Part shown: positions 26,455 through 38,354 of the stretch, piece by piece
Layout: every line of letters begins with the position of its first letter
Position numbering within the stretch: position 1 is the stretch's first letter
Source: Casuarina equisetifolia
Lineage: Eukaryota > Streptophyta > Magnoliopsida > Fagales > Casuarinaceae
Reading direction: 5' to 3'
NCBI GenBank assembly: GCA_028551475.1
Contig: CM052356.1
Span: forward strand, 14,349,884 to 14,413,883
Length of the DNA: 64,000 bases
Notes under the pieces: model-generated
The model's input: the letters and a program-made list of their open reading frames with translations, nothing else
What the model was told of the DNA's origin: nothing
Database searches by the model: none
Position numbers and translations under genes: made by a program

Positions 26455-27714
26455 TGCAAGTGAACATGTCGAACAAGTAATATAATGATAAGAAAGATAT
26501 CGTCCCACAGAGATTGGTGATTACTAGACCAACTAATTACTAACGGTGAATAACTCCTAGAATTTATCTAGCAAACCAAATTGATGGATGATAGATTAAC
26601 TAACTAAGTCTAAGAAAACTAAATACAAGAAATATGTTAGAGCATATGATTTCACCATAATTACTAGGTATTAATATTGATTATTTATGCTTGCAAGAGA
26701 GATAATATCTATGTGATGGCGAAACTTCCTAATTTATTCACTATCCTATGTCTAGGTATAGCAAACCTACTTAGTTTATTAATTCACTATATCTCTATAT
26801 GTGAATTGAAACAAACCAAATGCATTAGGATCTATGAATATTCCCAGTTTACAACAAAAGCCACACAAATAACATGATATATGTCTATCCATATTTAATT
26901 TATGGTTACATATTACAAGAAGCAATTGCATATCATCTCCTGTCGGTCTCAAACATGCAAATAAGATCATTCAAGTGGTAGCTAATCACTTAAAAGCATT
27001 AAACACAGTAATATGTAACTTCACATAAACAAAATATCTTGCAAAACATAATAATCATAAGATTCATACCATCATAATTAGGTTACATCGTAGTTCTAAC
27101 AAAAATAAACTAAAACATAAAGAAATAATGAGGAAGAATGGTAATAACAAATAAAGAAGGCATCTTGAATCCAAGAACAAGAAGTCTGTCACCCTTTTTG
27201 TCTTCTCTTCAAGAAAACCTTGAATTCTTGGCCTCTTTCTTGAGTTGTGCTCAATTTCCTCCTCTCTCCCTTTTTTTGCCTCTTCTCTTCTCTTAAATAA
27301 GGTTTGGGTTTAGACCTATCTCCTATCCTAGTAGAATTGGGTTTTAGAGACCTAAAACAATTGGGTTTTAGAGACCTAAAATAATTGGGTTTTGAACTCT
27401 TAAATTAATTGAGACTTGAATTCCTAACATGACTGGGTTTTTTATTTAAATAGAAAATCCAATAACAATAGAAAATCTAATAACAATTATCCAAAGCCCA
27501 AGCCCATCTTGACTCTCTTGATCTTAATATTGCAATTTTGCCACACAATAAGCATCAGGTTCTCCATGTTCATTCCTTTTCTCCTTGCCTCCTTGTGCTA
27601 CAAAAACAAGACAAATTTAAATAAATAAGAGGAGTTCAAATATTTTCTCATAAGCATTGTATTATTTATTGCCTAAAAAATAGATAAAATAACTCTATAA
27701 AAATAGAGTTATCA
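26455..27714 (-). mobile_element. Solo LTR with perfect target duplication
   Basis: A 1,260-bp block with TG...CA ends (plus strand TGCAAGTG ... GAGTTATCA), flanked by the identical 5-bp repeats CTAAA at 26,450-26,454 and 27,715-27,719. Internal marks are typical of long plant gypsy LTRs: 'tatcgtcccacagagattgg' near 26,498 and an 'aactctataaaaatagagtt' end. It contains no primer-binding site, pol or second LTR, so it is read as a solo LTR left by LTR-LTR recombination. A 24-bp motif ending 'gacctaaaa' is repeated in tandem near 27,337-27,410. The strand assumes the gttatca end is the LTR start. Confidence 0.85.
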
Positions 27715-27837
27715 CTAAACCTACATGACTTTTTCTCCAATCTTGACGCCAAACTACTACATTTAAAATTTGTGTCACATTGATTGGAATGATGGGCAAA
27801 AGATCACCTTTTTGTAGCTTCCATATAAGGAGATACT

Positions 27838-28164
27838 TGTTGTAGTTGAAGAGCTTAACATCAAGGCTTGGCCTATTGAAGTGCTTAACCTAGGCCCATG
27901 AAGGTTGTTTTATTTTATAGTGTGTTAGGACTTATGTGTGTGTGAGAGATAACCTCCATTTCTTGTGAAAAGAATAATCCAATCTATATTAGTCATTGTG
28001 AGAGAAAATCTCAGCTTCAGCCTCTATATAATTTAAGGTCATTGTATTTGAATTTCAATTGTTATCTCTCTTACTTGGTTTTGGTAGCATTATCTTCTTA
28101 GATGGTTGTATGTGAACTATTTTGGTGTAATCTATGAGACATTTGAGAGTGGAAATATTTTACA
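27838..28164 (+). repeat. 5' LTR of the 27.8-33.1 kb copia element
   Basis: A direct repeat of 32,848-33,115. It ends in TTTTACA immediately before TT and TGGTATCAGAG. Confidence 0.85.
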
Positions 28165-28319
28165 TTTGGTATCAGAGATTTAGGTGTTGAGGTTTTTTTT
28201 TTATGTAGTTATATTACCTAATCAAAAAAAGGGAGGAGAAAGAGGCTGTAAGTTAAAATCATTGGGTGGATAATTTTGACTAGGGTGGATTCAACTATTG
28301 GCATGAACATTTGGCTAAT

Positions 28320-31300
28320 TTGGTTGAGTTGATAAGGGAGAATTAGTTGACGAGTTAGGAATTTTTCACAAGCTTGCTAATTTCTTAAATCATCCTTTCC
28401 AATTGTTATAAGATCATTAACATAATTAAAAGGATAAAAATTTTATTGTCTTGAATTCTCATAAGAAAAAACTTAAATCTACATATGTGATTGAATATCT
28501 AATATGTAATAAAGACTATGATATCTTTCCATAACAATTTCTAAGGCTTTCTTCAGGCTATATAAGGCTTTGTTTAACTTGCAAGCATAGTTCTTTTATA
28601 TGTAATCTTTAAACAACTATGATTGCTTTATATATATTTTCTATCCAATTCTTCCTATAAGAAAGTATTTTTACCATCTATTTGCCACAATTCAACCTTT
28701 ATTAGTAGCAATTGCTAATATTGTTTATATCCTTGTAATTTTTACAATAAGACTAAATGTTTCTTCATAATTCAAACCATACTTTTGAGATAAGCCTCAA
28801 GCTAAAAATTGTGCCCCAAATCTTTTCATGGAACCATCATTTTTTTTTAAAACTTAAAAACTTAGTAGCATAAGATTAGTTTTATTTCATTTTTTTCAAA
28901 CCAACACTCCCATACATTACTATCTTTCAAATCTATGAACTCCTCCCCTATTATCTTTCACCACTTTTCTTAACTATATGGTTTCTTAAATGTTTTAGTT
29001 TCAGACTTAAGAATCTTAGTAGCTAGGCTAGCATCAACAAACTTAGAGTTTGGTTGCCTAACTTTAATATATCTTCATAATACAATACTTGTTTCTTGTT
29101 CAACCTCCTTTAACTAGCCAAGGTTATCCTTTTCTCACATTCTCACCAAGGAAATCCTAGTACACCATGGATTTGTAGATTTTTAGGATGCAACATTGAA
29201 GTTGATTTTTCTAAGATCATCCTCTTTCATCATAACACCTTCACTTGGTTTTTCATTCATATTATTTCTATTATCAACTTTTACTAAATTTTTTGACTCC
29301 ACCGGCACTATGGATGCTTCATTAAACATTACATGATGAGAAATATAACATTAATTAGACATTGGATCACAACATTTTCACCCCTTTCTTTCTTCATCAT
29401 ATCCATCAACGATACAACTAATTACCCTTTTATCCAATTTTTTGCGTAATTGACTCAAAATGAACACAAAGCATACACATTCAGAGACTTGAAAGTGACT
29501 TATAGTAAGCTTATGTTTAGCAAACTATCAAAAGAAAAACATTTTCAAATCCTTCTTGAGGTAACCAATTAATGAGATAAGTAGTTGTTTGCATACTTTT
29601 TGCCTAAAAATGTGTAGGTACATCCTTGGAATGTATCATACTTTTGCATACTTTAGCTAAGTACTTGTCTTTTTTTTTTCCTCTCTATCTCTCACAACTC
29701 CATTATGCTATAATGTGCTAGGACATGTAAGTTGTCTTCAAATCCCATGTAACTTAAGATATAATGAAAATTCATATTTATGCCAAATCTTATTATCCAC
29801 CTTTTCTCTAAATAATGAACTCTATGCTTAAAACTCATTTTCCAAATTTTCTCTAAATTCAATGAACAAATGAAATATTTTTCTTTAAAAAAAAAAAACT
29901 CAAGTGAACTTGGTCAAATTGCCAATAAAGGTTACATATTTTACTTTCCACCAACTTATTTTTACTTTACTCATCCAAATACATTAGAGTGAACTAGCTT
30001 TAGTGGTTCTTAAACATGAAATCTTTATTCATTAAATGGTAACTGATGAGCCTTTCCAAACTAATAGATGGCACAGATAAAGTTTTATTGTACCTAACAT
30101 GGGTATTCCTTTTACTATCATTTTGTCCATGATTGCCTTTAACTTGTTATACCCAACATGACCTAAATGTGCATGCCATATGTCTATTGTCCCACTCTTT
30201 CAAGTCTTATTAACATATGTTTCTTTAATAGATAATACATATATAGACCTCAATCTTTGTCCTTCCATTATGGGAATCCTTTTTACTTTTGTATATGCTC
30301 ATAAACTTTCATGTCATCTAGACCAAGTAACATGTAATTTCCTAGTTAGCTAATTGAATCACAAATTCACTTCATACATGACACATGATATACATCATCA
30401 AATTTCACTTCTCGTGGATTAGTTTGTGACTTGTCTGCAACTTGACTAATATGAGTAATCGAAAGCTCTTAATCATTAGCAATCACCACAGTCTTATTAC
30501 CCTTATACTCATTTGGTCACAAAAAGATCTTCATTTCCAATCATATGATTAATGCATCAAAAGTCTATATCCAATCAATTTTATAATTGATCACATTATC
30601 ATCTAATAGGCTTGTTAAGGCAAACTCATTTATTATCATTTTGGATTTATCATTCTTTTCTACTACATAACACATGGCTTCTTTTTTATATTCCAATCTT
30701 CTTCATTTTTAGGTTTGTCTTGACACTCTTATTATTTTACTAAGTTACTACTCTAAAAACTTAATTCACCTCTTTAGCTATTTTGTTGTTAAGGACTAAA
30801 GGTGACAGAATTTCCATGAATTGATCTTCTACCAACAATATCCAACAATATGGCCTAGTTAACAACAAACATAGCATTCTCGATTATGCCGTTCATTTGA
30901 ATGTTCTTGAGTATCAAATCCATCTTTCAATGCCCCCTCTAAAGATAAATTTCCTCTTTTTTTTATGAACCCCTAGTTGGATTTTGATTTGATTGTCTTC
31001 TTCCTTGTTTACCCCTCTAAGTAAAAAGTGTCTCATCAATATTGCTAATTGAAATATTAGATAGCTAATGTTCCAAGGCTTCTTGATTGGCAAGAAGATT
31101 CTCTAGTTCAATTATGCTTAGTTGCACTTGCCATCCTCTCAACATTGTAACAATTAAATTAAATATTAGCCATATTCCATGAAGAATAAGCCATCTTACT
31201 TGATCTTAACTACTTGTAAATCCAAGATAAGTTTGTTTATCCCGCCACATAAGGCTTTGACTTTGGTAAAGTACTAACCATCATCATCAATCCTTGATGA

Positions 31301-31560
31301 ATAACTCCAAGTTCATTTTCTAGCATTTGTAATCTTCCTTCATTTTTACTTGAAAACAAAGCAACTAACACATCCTAAGCTTTCTTGGGAGCTTTGGTTG
31401 ACTAAATACTCTTCAAAATTCATGTTTAATGGAAGTTCTCAAAATATATAATGCCTTGTAAGTTAGCTTCAATACATGAACACTATAAACTATAATTTTT
31501 TTTATTCAATTTCTTCTTGCCCAAAAGTGAATTACCCATATCAGCCTTTTTTTTTTTTTA
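28320..31560 (-). mobile_element. Inverted Ty1/copia block (gag to mid-RT) inside the copia element
   Basis: Read on the minus strand from high to low coordinates, this block runs gag (about 31,400-31,000, with a 'LQMLENELGVIH'-like stretch near 31,320), integrase region (about 30,500-29,000) and then reverse transcriptase (about 28,850-28,330). Its RT part, 28,325-28,700, is an inverted copy of 31,655-32,010 on the plus strand, with long matching runs. It therefore belongs to the same family as the enclosing element but points the other way. It shows no LTR of its own. It is broken. Confidence 0.75.
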
Positions 31561-32847
31561 ACTACCACTAAAGTAATTGCCAAAAAAATAAATAAATAAA
31601 TGACTACCACCAAAACTTCCTTTCTCTTTTTTTTTTATACTTTTTAGAAGTGATTAATAAAAGATAAAAAATTATAGCAAATGGATGTTAAAAATATTTT
31701 TTTACTTGAAGAATTGGATAAAGAAATATATATATGAAGCACCCAAAGAGGTTTGAAAAGTGTAGAGGAAAGAATTATATTTGCAAGTTGAAGAAAGCCT
31801 TTATATAGTTTGAAGCAAACCTCCATAGCTTAGTATGGAAAGATATTAATTCCCATTATAGACTAGATATTCAATCACACATGTAGATTAAAGTCTTTTG
31901 GAAATAATTCAATACAACAAAATCTTTGTTATTCTAATTTATGTTAATGATCTTATATTAACCAAAGGTGATAATTTAGGTATTAGAAGACTATAGAAAA
32001 TATATTATTCATTTTCAGATGAAAGAGCTTGGGGAATTAAAATATTTTTAAGGACTTGAGTTGGTTCAAACCATGGGTGGCCTCTTTCTAAGTTAATAGA
32101 AATATGTAAAGGATTTGTTAGAGAAATTTGGAATGAAAGATTGTATTCCAATTGATACAATAGTTGGGCACAAAATTAAACTATTAGATGAAGATAAAGA
32201 ATTACAAGAACTTACCATGTATAGGCAACTAGTTAGCAACTTAAACCACTTAATAATGATGAGGCTAGATATTACATTTGCAATTGGATTAACAAGTTAA
32301 TTTATTCATAATCCTATAAGATTTCACTTGCAAACTACTTGGAGAATACTACAGTACATTAAAGGAATACTTGATCTTGGCCTATTATATGAAAAGTTGA
32401 GAGTGTAATTTGGTCAATTACTATGATATTGATTATGCTAAAGATAAAGACAACAAAAGATCAACAATTAGGTTTCTATCAAATCTTGGTTTAGTTGTTA
32501 TTTCTTGGTCTAGTAAAATACAATCAATTGTTCCCTATTTACAACAAAAGCTAAATATAGGTTAGCAACAATTATAGCAAAAAATATATATATAGTGTTA
32601 GTATTAAAATACTTTTATTCTGCCTCCTTGTGATATAATTTACTGAAAAGTGAAACAATACAAATAATTTGTGACAATCTGTTTGCCGCACAAATAATTG
32701 AAAATCATGTAAGAACCCAACACATAGAAGTTTGCTCTTGGGAAAATTGATTTGCATCTAGTGAAAACAAGTTAACATGTTGCCATAAAAAGATGCTTGA
32801 TCGGTGAATGAAAAATCATTAAATAGGGTTGATATTGAGGCGGAGAA

Positions 32848-33115
32848 TTAGAGAGTCGAACATCAAAACTTGGCCCAATGAAGTGCTTAACCCAAGCCCA
32901 TTAAGATTGTTTTATTTTATAGTGTGTTAGGATTTTTGTGTGTGTGAGACAGCCGCCATTTTTGTTTGTATCAATTGTTGTGTGGGAAAATCTCATCTTC
33001 AGCCTTCGTACTTTGAGGTTAGTATATTTGGATTGTACTTGTTATCTTCTTGGATGGTTGTATGTAAACTATTTTGGTGTAATCTATTAGACATATAGTA
33101 ATAGAAATCTTTACA
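32848..33115 (+). repeat. 3' LTR of the 27.8-33.1 kb copia element
   Basis: A direct repeat of 27,838-28,164, with indels. It follows a purine-rich tract and ends CTTTACA. Confidence 0.85.
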
Positions 33116-33351
33116 GCACTAACTTCCTCAATGAGCTAAACGACAAACACGGAAATGCCTCCTTGATTGTCCACTTTTATTCTGCCCCCAAGTCAAAAAG
33201 AAAAATTAATAGCCTAGAAATCATAAAATAATCGATGATAATTATAAAACCATTGGAAATTGTTAATACATTTGCTTAATATGTACAGAGTACAAGATAC
33301 AAAATTTACAATATTTTCTCCTCCTAGTGACAAGGTCGATACGCAATCTAT
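33116..33351. other. 3' flank of DXS
   Basis: DNA between the copia 3' LTR and the DXS stop codon. It presumably holds the DXS 3' UTR (minus strand). I cannot place the polyadenylation site. Confidence 0.4.
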
Positions 33352-36300
33352 CTACAAGTTGAGAAGGTGAAGGCTATCCCTCTTATTGCCTATTAATGAC
33401 AAAGCAGAAGCTGCAATATGATTTGAACTAAGACCTGCTGCTTCAATCTGGTCAATTTGAGAACCATGATCAATATATCTGTCAGGTAACATCATAGCTC
33501 TCCACTGCACCCACCGAAAACAGTCCAAAATTACGCACTTATATTTTAGTATTTCAGCAACTAAAGCATATATGACATGCGTAAGAAGACTTAAGGGGCT
33601 ATCTCTTGTGTTTTATCATTTTTGGCTATTGGTTTAGGCGATCTCACTTGATGATAAAAGATTAGGTATTGACCCATAAAGTTAATAGCTTGCCAAAGTT
33701 TCTCTTAAGGGCTTTAAGAGATATTTTCTCTAACCAGTAGAACTAATAAATGGAAGCATTTAATTAAGGATGCTTTAAGGGATTACTTAAAGTAAGAATA
33801 TTACCTTAAGACTTCCATCAAGTAATCCACTCAACCCCAAGAAGTGGGAGACGTGAGAGCTGAATCCTCCTATAGACCCTTCTTCTACAGTGATGAGGAT
33901 CTCATGCTCTAGGGCCAAACTTCTGATTAAATCTCCGTCAAGAGGCTTGCAGAATCGTGCATCAACCACAGATGTAGATATGCCAAGCCCTTGAAGCAGC
34001 TCTGCAGCTGCCATACAGCTTTGTACTATGGTCCCATAACCCAAAATAGCCACTCTGCTTCCCTCCCTTAGCACCTTTGCCTTACCAATCTATTTTCCAT
34101 AGTATGGGTTTGTATAATATATGAAAGAATGTTTAAAGCATACGCCATAAATTATAGACGAGGCAAATAAGACAATGGAGGAAATTACGTATCGAAGTAC
34201 CTCTAATGGTGCACCCTTGCAATTTGGTGGAAGAATTGAACCCACACCATTTCCTCTAGGGTACCTAAAGCAGCTTGGCCGGTCATCAATCGCAGTAGCT
34301 GTGGCCACCATGTGCATTAGTTCGGTTTCGTTTGAAGGGGCCATGACCACTATGTTAGGTAAACAAGCCAAGAAAGTGGTGTCAAAGGCCCCACAATGAG
34401 TTGGACCATCTGCGCCCACAAGGCCGGCCCTGTCTATGGCAAATCTCACTGGAAGCCTTTGAAGGTCTACATCATGAACAACCTGCATCACCACACACAA
34501 TACCAAAAAAAATCTTTTAGTCGAAGTTTCGTGTAACACGTGCCTTAAATTTAAGTCTTATTAATTACAAAGTTTGTCATGTGGTTCGCTAAAAAGCTGT
34601 TGGTGGACATTCTGAACTATTCAAAATTTCTTCAACGTCTAACATACACGAAGATGAAGTACAAATGTGTGAATAAGACAAATTATCGTGAACCAAAGTA
34701 AAGTGAAACATTTGAGGGATGACTTTATTCACCTGATCATAACCTCTTTGTAGAAAAGAAGAGTAGATAGCACAAAAGGGCTTCAATCCTTCAGCAGCTA
34801 GGCCAGCAGCAAAGGTAATAGCATGTTGTTCAGCTATCCCAACGTCGAAGCATCTAGTTGGGAATTGCTTCTGAAATAAATTAAGTCCTGTTCCCCCTCC
34901 CATCGCAGCATGAATGGCTACGATTTTATCGTCTCTCTCGGCTTCAGCAATCAAGGACTCAGCAAAGTACTGAGTGTATGAACGAGTGCTTGGTTTGGAC
35001 TTCAGTTGTTTCCCCGACTTGGGGTCAAATTTCACGACACCTAAATATAAAACAAAACCCTTTAAACCACGAATAAATAGTGAACGGGAGAAGAAAATAT
35101 GTTACACAAGGGTTTACAAGATGATATTCAAATTCTAAATTGCAATAAATAATTAAAATAACTAAAGAAAAGGATTTTGTTTTGAAGTTTTTTAAATTTT
35201 CTTTCTTAGCATATATTTATTATACATAGTTTGAACGAATTTGTAAATGTTTTCAAAATAAAGCTATTAAAATACTAATTTTATTGATTAGAATTAGGAA
35301 AGTAATGCATGAAAAAATATTACTATTTAAGAATATTAAACCCTTTCATGCAAATATTTTGTTGTATCATTATTGGAGAATTACAAATTGAAATTTTTCT
35401 TAAATGAACTATAATGCTAAGATATACTATTAAGCTTTTGTATTTTTTTTGTTTTTAGATGAATAAATTCACATATTAATAAAAAAAATGATATTCACCA
35501 TGCACATGTTACCTAAGGGTTTAAACTTCGTACTATAAAATTTATAATATATATAGATGATATTCTACCAAAAAAATGTTTAAAAATGCTATTCACCGTG
35601 CATTTTATCAGGCGCGACTTCAGCTGGGGCATAGCCTTTTCCTTTCTCAGTGATAACATGGATAAGAAGAGGTCCTGGAGATGGTAGGGCCTTCACCTTC
35701 TTTAGAATATCAACGAGGTCTTCAACATTGTGACCGTCTACTGGGCCGATGTAATATAGTCCAAGTTCTTCAAACAAACATGCCCCATCACCACCCACTA
35801 AACCTCTCATACAAGAATCAATTTTAGCGGCAAATTCATGTGTTCGCCCTCCAATTTGCTTAGTGATGTCCTGTTTAAGTATATCATAAATGGTTAATTG
35901 ATTGAAGATAGTGGTGAAGATAAAAGAGTGCGCGCCTATTTACTAACGGAGAGTTGAACTTTTTTGCCTAAAGGGAGGGCCTGGGGCAGGTGTTCTTCCA
36001 ACACAAGTTTTCAGACCATGATTTGGATTACTATATTCCTACGTTAGCTATTTTCAACATCGGCTTTTTGTTTTTCACTGCTTTGAGACCTTTTGTTGCC
36101 CTAAAAGGGTGACATAGCTTAGATCTGACGAGACTTTAGGTGCTTACATAGTGCGAGATGACAAATTTTACCTTTGCGGCTTCACGGAGTTTACGAAACT
36201 TTTCACTTGATTGTAGCCTTGTTAGGCAACTACTCAAAGCTCCAACGGGAGCAGCAGGGCCGTCAAGAGTGGCAGTGGGTAAGGAAACTTGTTTATTGTC

Positions 36301-38354
36301 GTTTAAAATGATGATAAGGTTCGTGTCAAGGTAACCAGCGTTGTTCATTGCTTCGTATGCCTGGCCAGCGGTCATAGCCCCGTCGCCTATGACGGAAATT
36401 ATGTGGTTGTTCTTCCCCAGCAAATCTCTAGCAACTGCCATCCCTGAAAGGCATTGGACATGGAAAAAGACACAGATTTGTAAACAGCTATGGTAGATAA
36501 TCAAGAACTCCTTATCTTTGGCTAGCTACAGCTACAAGCTTTTGACGAGACACCTTCTGCGTAAGGGGCCTGGTCGCAAAAAAGTGGGTGGCTTATATAA
36601 AAAAGAAAAAGAATTTGAAAAAAAAAAAAAAACAGTCTTTTCGAATCAATTTTATCAGCCGGCATCTCACTTCTGACAATGTTGGTGTTAAAAATGGGTG
36701 TTGTCTCATATTAAAAGAGTGAAATAGGCCCTTTAACTTATAAGTGATAAAATTTTGTTATCTAATGTTTTAAGATTTTGAAATAGACTCTTACACTTTA
36801 ATTTGGTATCAGAGTCAAGAATGGACCTCCACTTTGTGATCTCTTATGCCTCAAAGTTAGACTTTAGTTTACTTGCAATATTTGTATCAGTATACAAGTA
36901 ATGAGAGTGTTAAACATAAATATTGTCTTACATTGAAAGCATGAGAATAGGCCCTTAAGCTTGAACTCTCTTAATATTTTGAGAGATAATCAAGAAACTT
37001 TGAGGAAAAACTAAGCCCACAAAACAAAATTAAACAAAAATTTTAAAAAATTAAAAGAAATTAATTATTTAAAAAAAATGAAAGGAGAATTTGATGCACC
37101 TAAGCCCGCTGAAATGCTAGTTGAACTGTGACCAGTACCGAAGGCATCATGTACACTCTCATCCATCCTGGGGAAGCCAGCGAGACCACTAGTTTGCCTA
37201 ATTGTATTCATTCTCGATCTCCTGCCGGTTAATATCTTATGCGGGTAGGCCTGCAAATTTCCAGATATTTCCAATAAGCGATATGTTTCCACTGGTAGTA
37301 ACATTAAAAGAAACATTGATCACAGTCAACTCAAGTGCTGGAAATGAAAGATGTTTTTTTTTCAGGCTTCTAGTTGGAAATTTGACTACCAATTTCCTAC
37401 GAAAACCGAGTATGGTGCTTTTCCTTCTCTTTTTAACATGATAACAATGCTTCGATACTTAAATCTCATACGAAGGTTCGGTCGTTTCTTTTTCATTCAT
37501 GTGCCTTGATATTCATTCTATAAGAAGAAAGGGCATGAAGATTATATGGGGCCTGCATAAGAAAAAAGGTTCTAAAAAGTGATATATAGGGCCTATACAA
37601 GTGACGTCTATTTACCTGATGCCCAACATCCCATATGATCTTATCCTCAGGGCTGTCGAAAACATGGTGAAGTGCAACTGTCAACTCAGCTACCCCTAGG
37701 CTTGAACTCAGGTGTCCGCCGGTCTGAGAAACTGTATAAACAATCTCTTCTCGGAGCTCATTGGCCAACGTCTTAAGTTCCTGAGATAACAATTGCACAA
37801 ACATTAACTGCAAATCGTCGAAAAGGGTGTACTACAAGAGTACGTAAGCATTATTTCAAGGCTTACCTCGTTGGAAAGATTCTTCATGTGAGTAAGGGAT
37901 TTTATGGAGTCAAGAACTGGAGTGGAGGGCTTCTCGCCTGAGAAACTCAGAGACTTTGTGACCTGTCCATTCTGCCTTACTATGTGACCTCTGTTAACCG
38001 GAGTTCCCCTTTCCTCCGTTGGATACATACCCTCCGCAACTTTCACTCTTTTGAACTGGAAAACGAAAAAGAAAATAGGCCTTCAAATTGGTGTTAAACA
38101 GGAGAAGTTTTCTACCATGAATAGTTTAGTGTTACGAGTTACTTTTGTTTCTTGCATGAGTTAAATTGGTAAGTAACATCATTTACCATAAACTTCAACA
38201 CACACACAGAAAGAGAGAGAGAGAGAGTGAGAGAGACCTTAGTTTCTCGGGGCAGAGGACGGGTAGTGGTTAGATTTGGCGACCTTGGGATAGAAAGTGA
38301 ATATTCAGAACAGAAACATGGAAAAAAAGGGATTCGGAGAACATAAGCAGCCAT
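33352..38354 (-). CDS. DXS: 1-deoxy-D-xylulose-5-phosphate synthase, DXS2-like, complete
   Basis: A plastid enzyme that joins pyruvate and glyceraldehyde 3-phosphate with thiamine diphosphate, the first step of the MEP isoprenoid pathway. There are ten exons: 38354-38238, 38055-37867, 37780-37616, 37250-37100, 36443-36172, 35870-35597, 35040-34733, 34482-34201, 34089-33805 and 33504-33352. All introns are GT-AG and the phases agree, giving 731 aa. Residues 1 to about 60 look like a transit peptide. Visible motifs are VGHQ (residues 154-157), GHSSTSIS, the ThDP box [16 protein letters not shown] (from 227) with NDN at 255-257, the catalytic Glu in DVGIAEQHA (E460), and [10 protein letters not shown] (from 509). 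Residues such as [13 protein letters not shown] and [12 protein letters not shown] resemble the DXS2 clade (specialised or inducible isoprenoids) more than DXS1, as I recall the family. Intron 4 carries a TRIM. Its 5' region is triplicated in the window. Confidence 0.97.
36686..36990 (+). mobile_element. TRIM-like element in DXS intron 4
   Basis: A terminal-repeat retrotransposon in miniature. The 5' repeat starts TGTTAAAAATGGG at 36,686 and a second copy starts TGTTAAACATAAAT at 36,908. Both contain 'attgtct..ca' and 'ataggccct(t)' blocks. TTGGTATCAGAG at 36,803-36,814 is the primer-binding site. The second repeat looks shortened, so the right end is approximate. It is a non-coding fossil with no visible effect on the splice sites. 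Confidence 0.65.

Larger units (their letters stand above)
27838..33115 (+). mobile_element. Ty1/copia retrotransposon fossil, internally rearranged
   Basis: LTRs lie at about 27,838-28,164 and 32,848-33,115. They share blocks such as 'tgcttaacc', 'tgttttattttatagtgtgtta', 'gatggttgtatgt' and 'actattttggtgtaatcta'. A primer-binding site TGGTATCAGAG (28,168-28,178) follows the 5' LTR and a purine tract (about 32,835-32,847) precedes the 3' LTR. Copia reverse transcriptase and RNase H lie on the plus strand at about 31,650-32,560 (motifs WD..NIFLLEELDKEIYM-like and YRQLVSNLNHLI). Between them sits a long block of copia sequence in the opposite orientation, listed separately. Flanks ATACT and GCACT may be a decayed duplication. 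It is old and broken. Confidence 0.85.
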
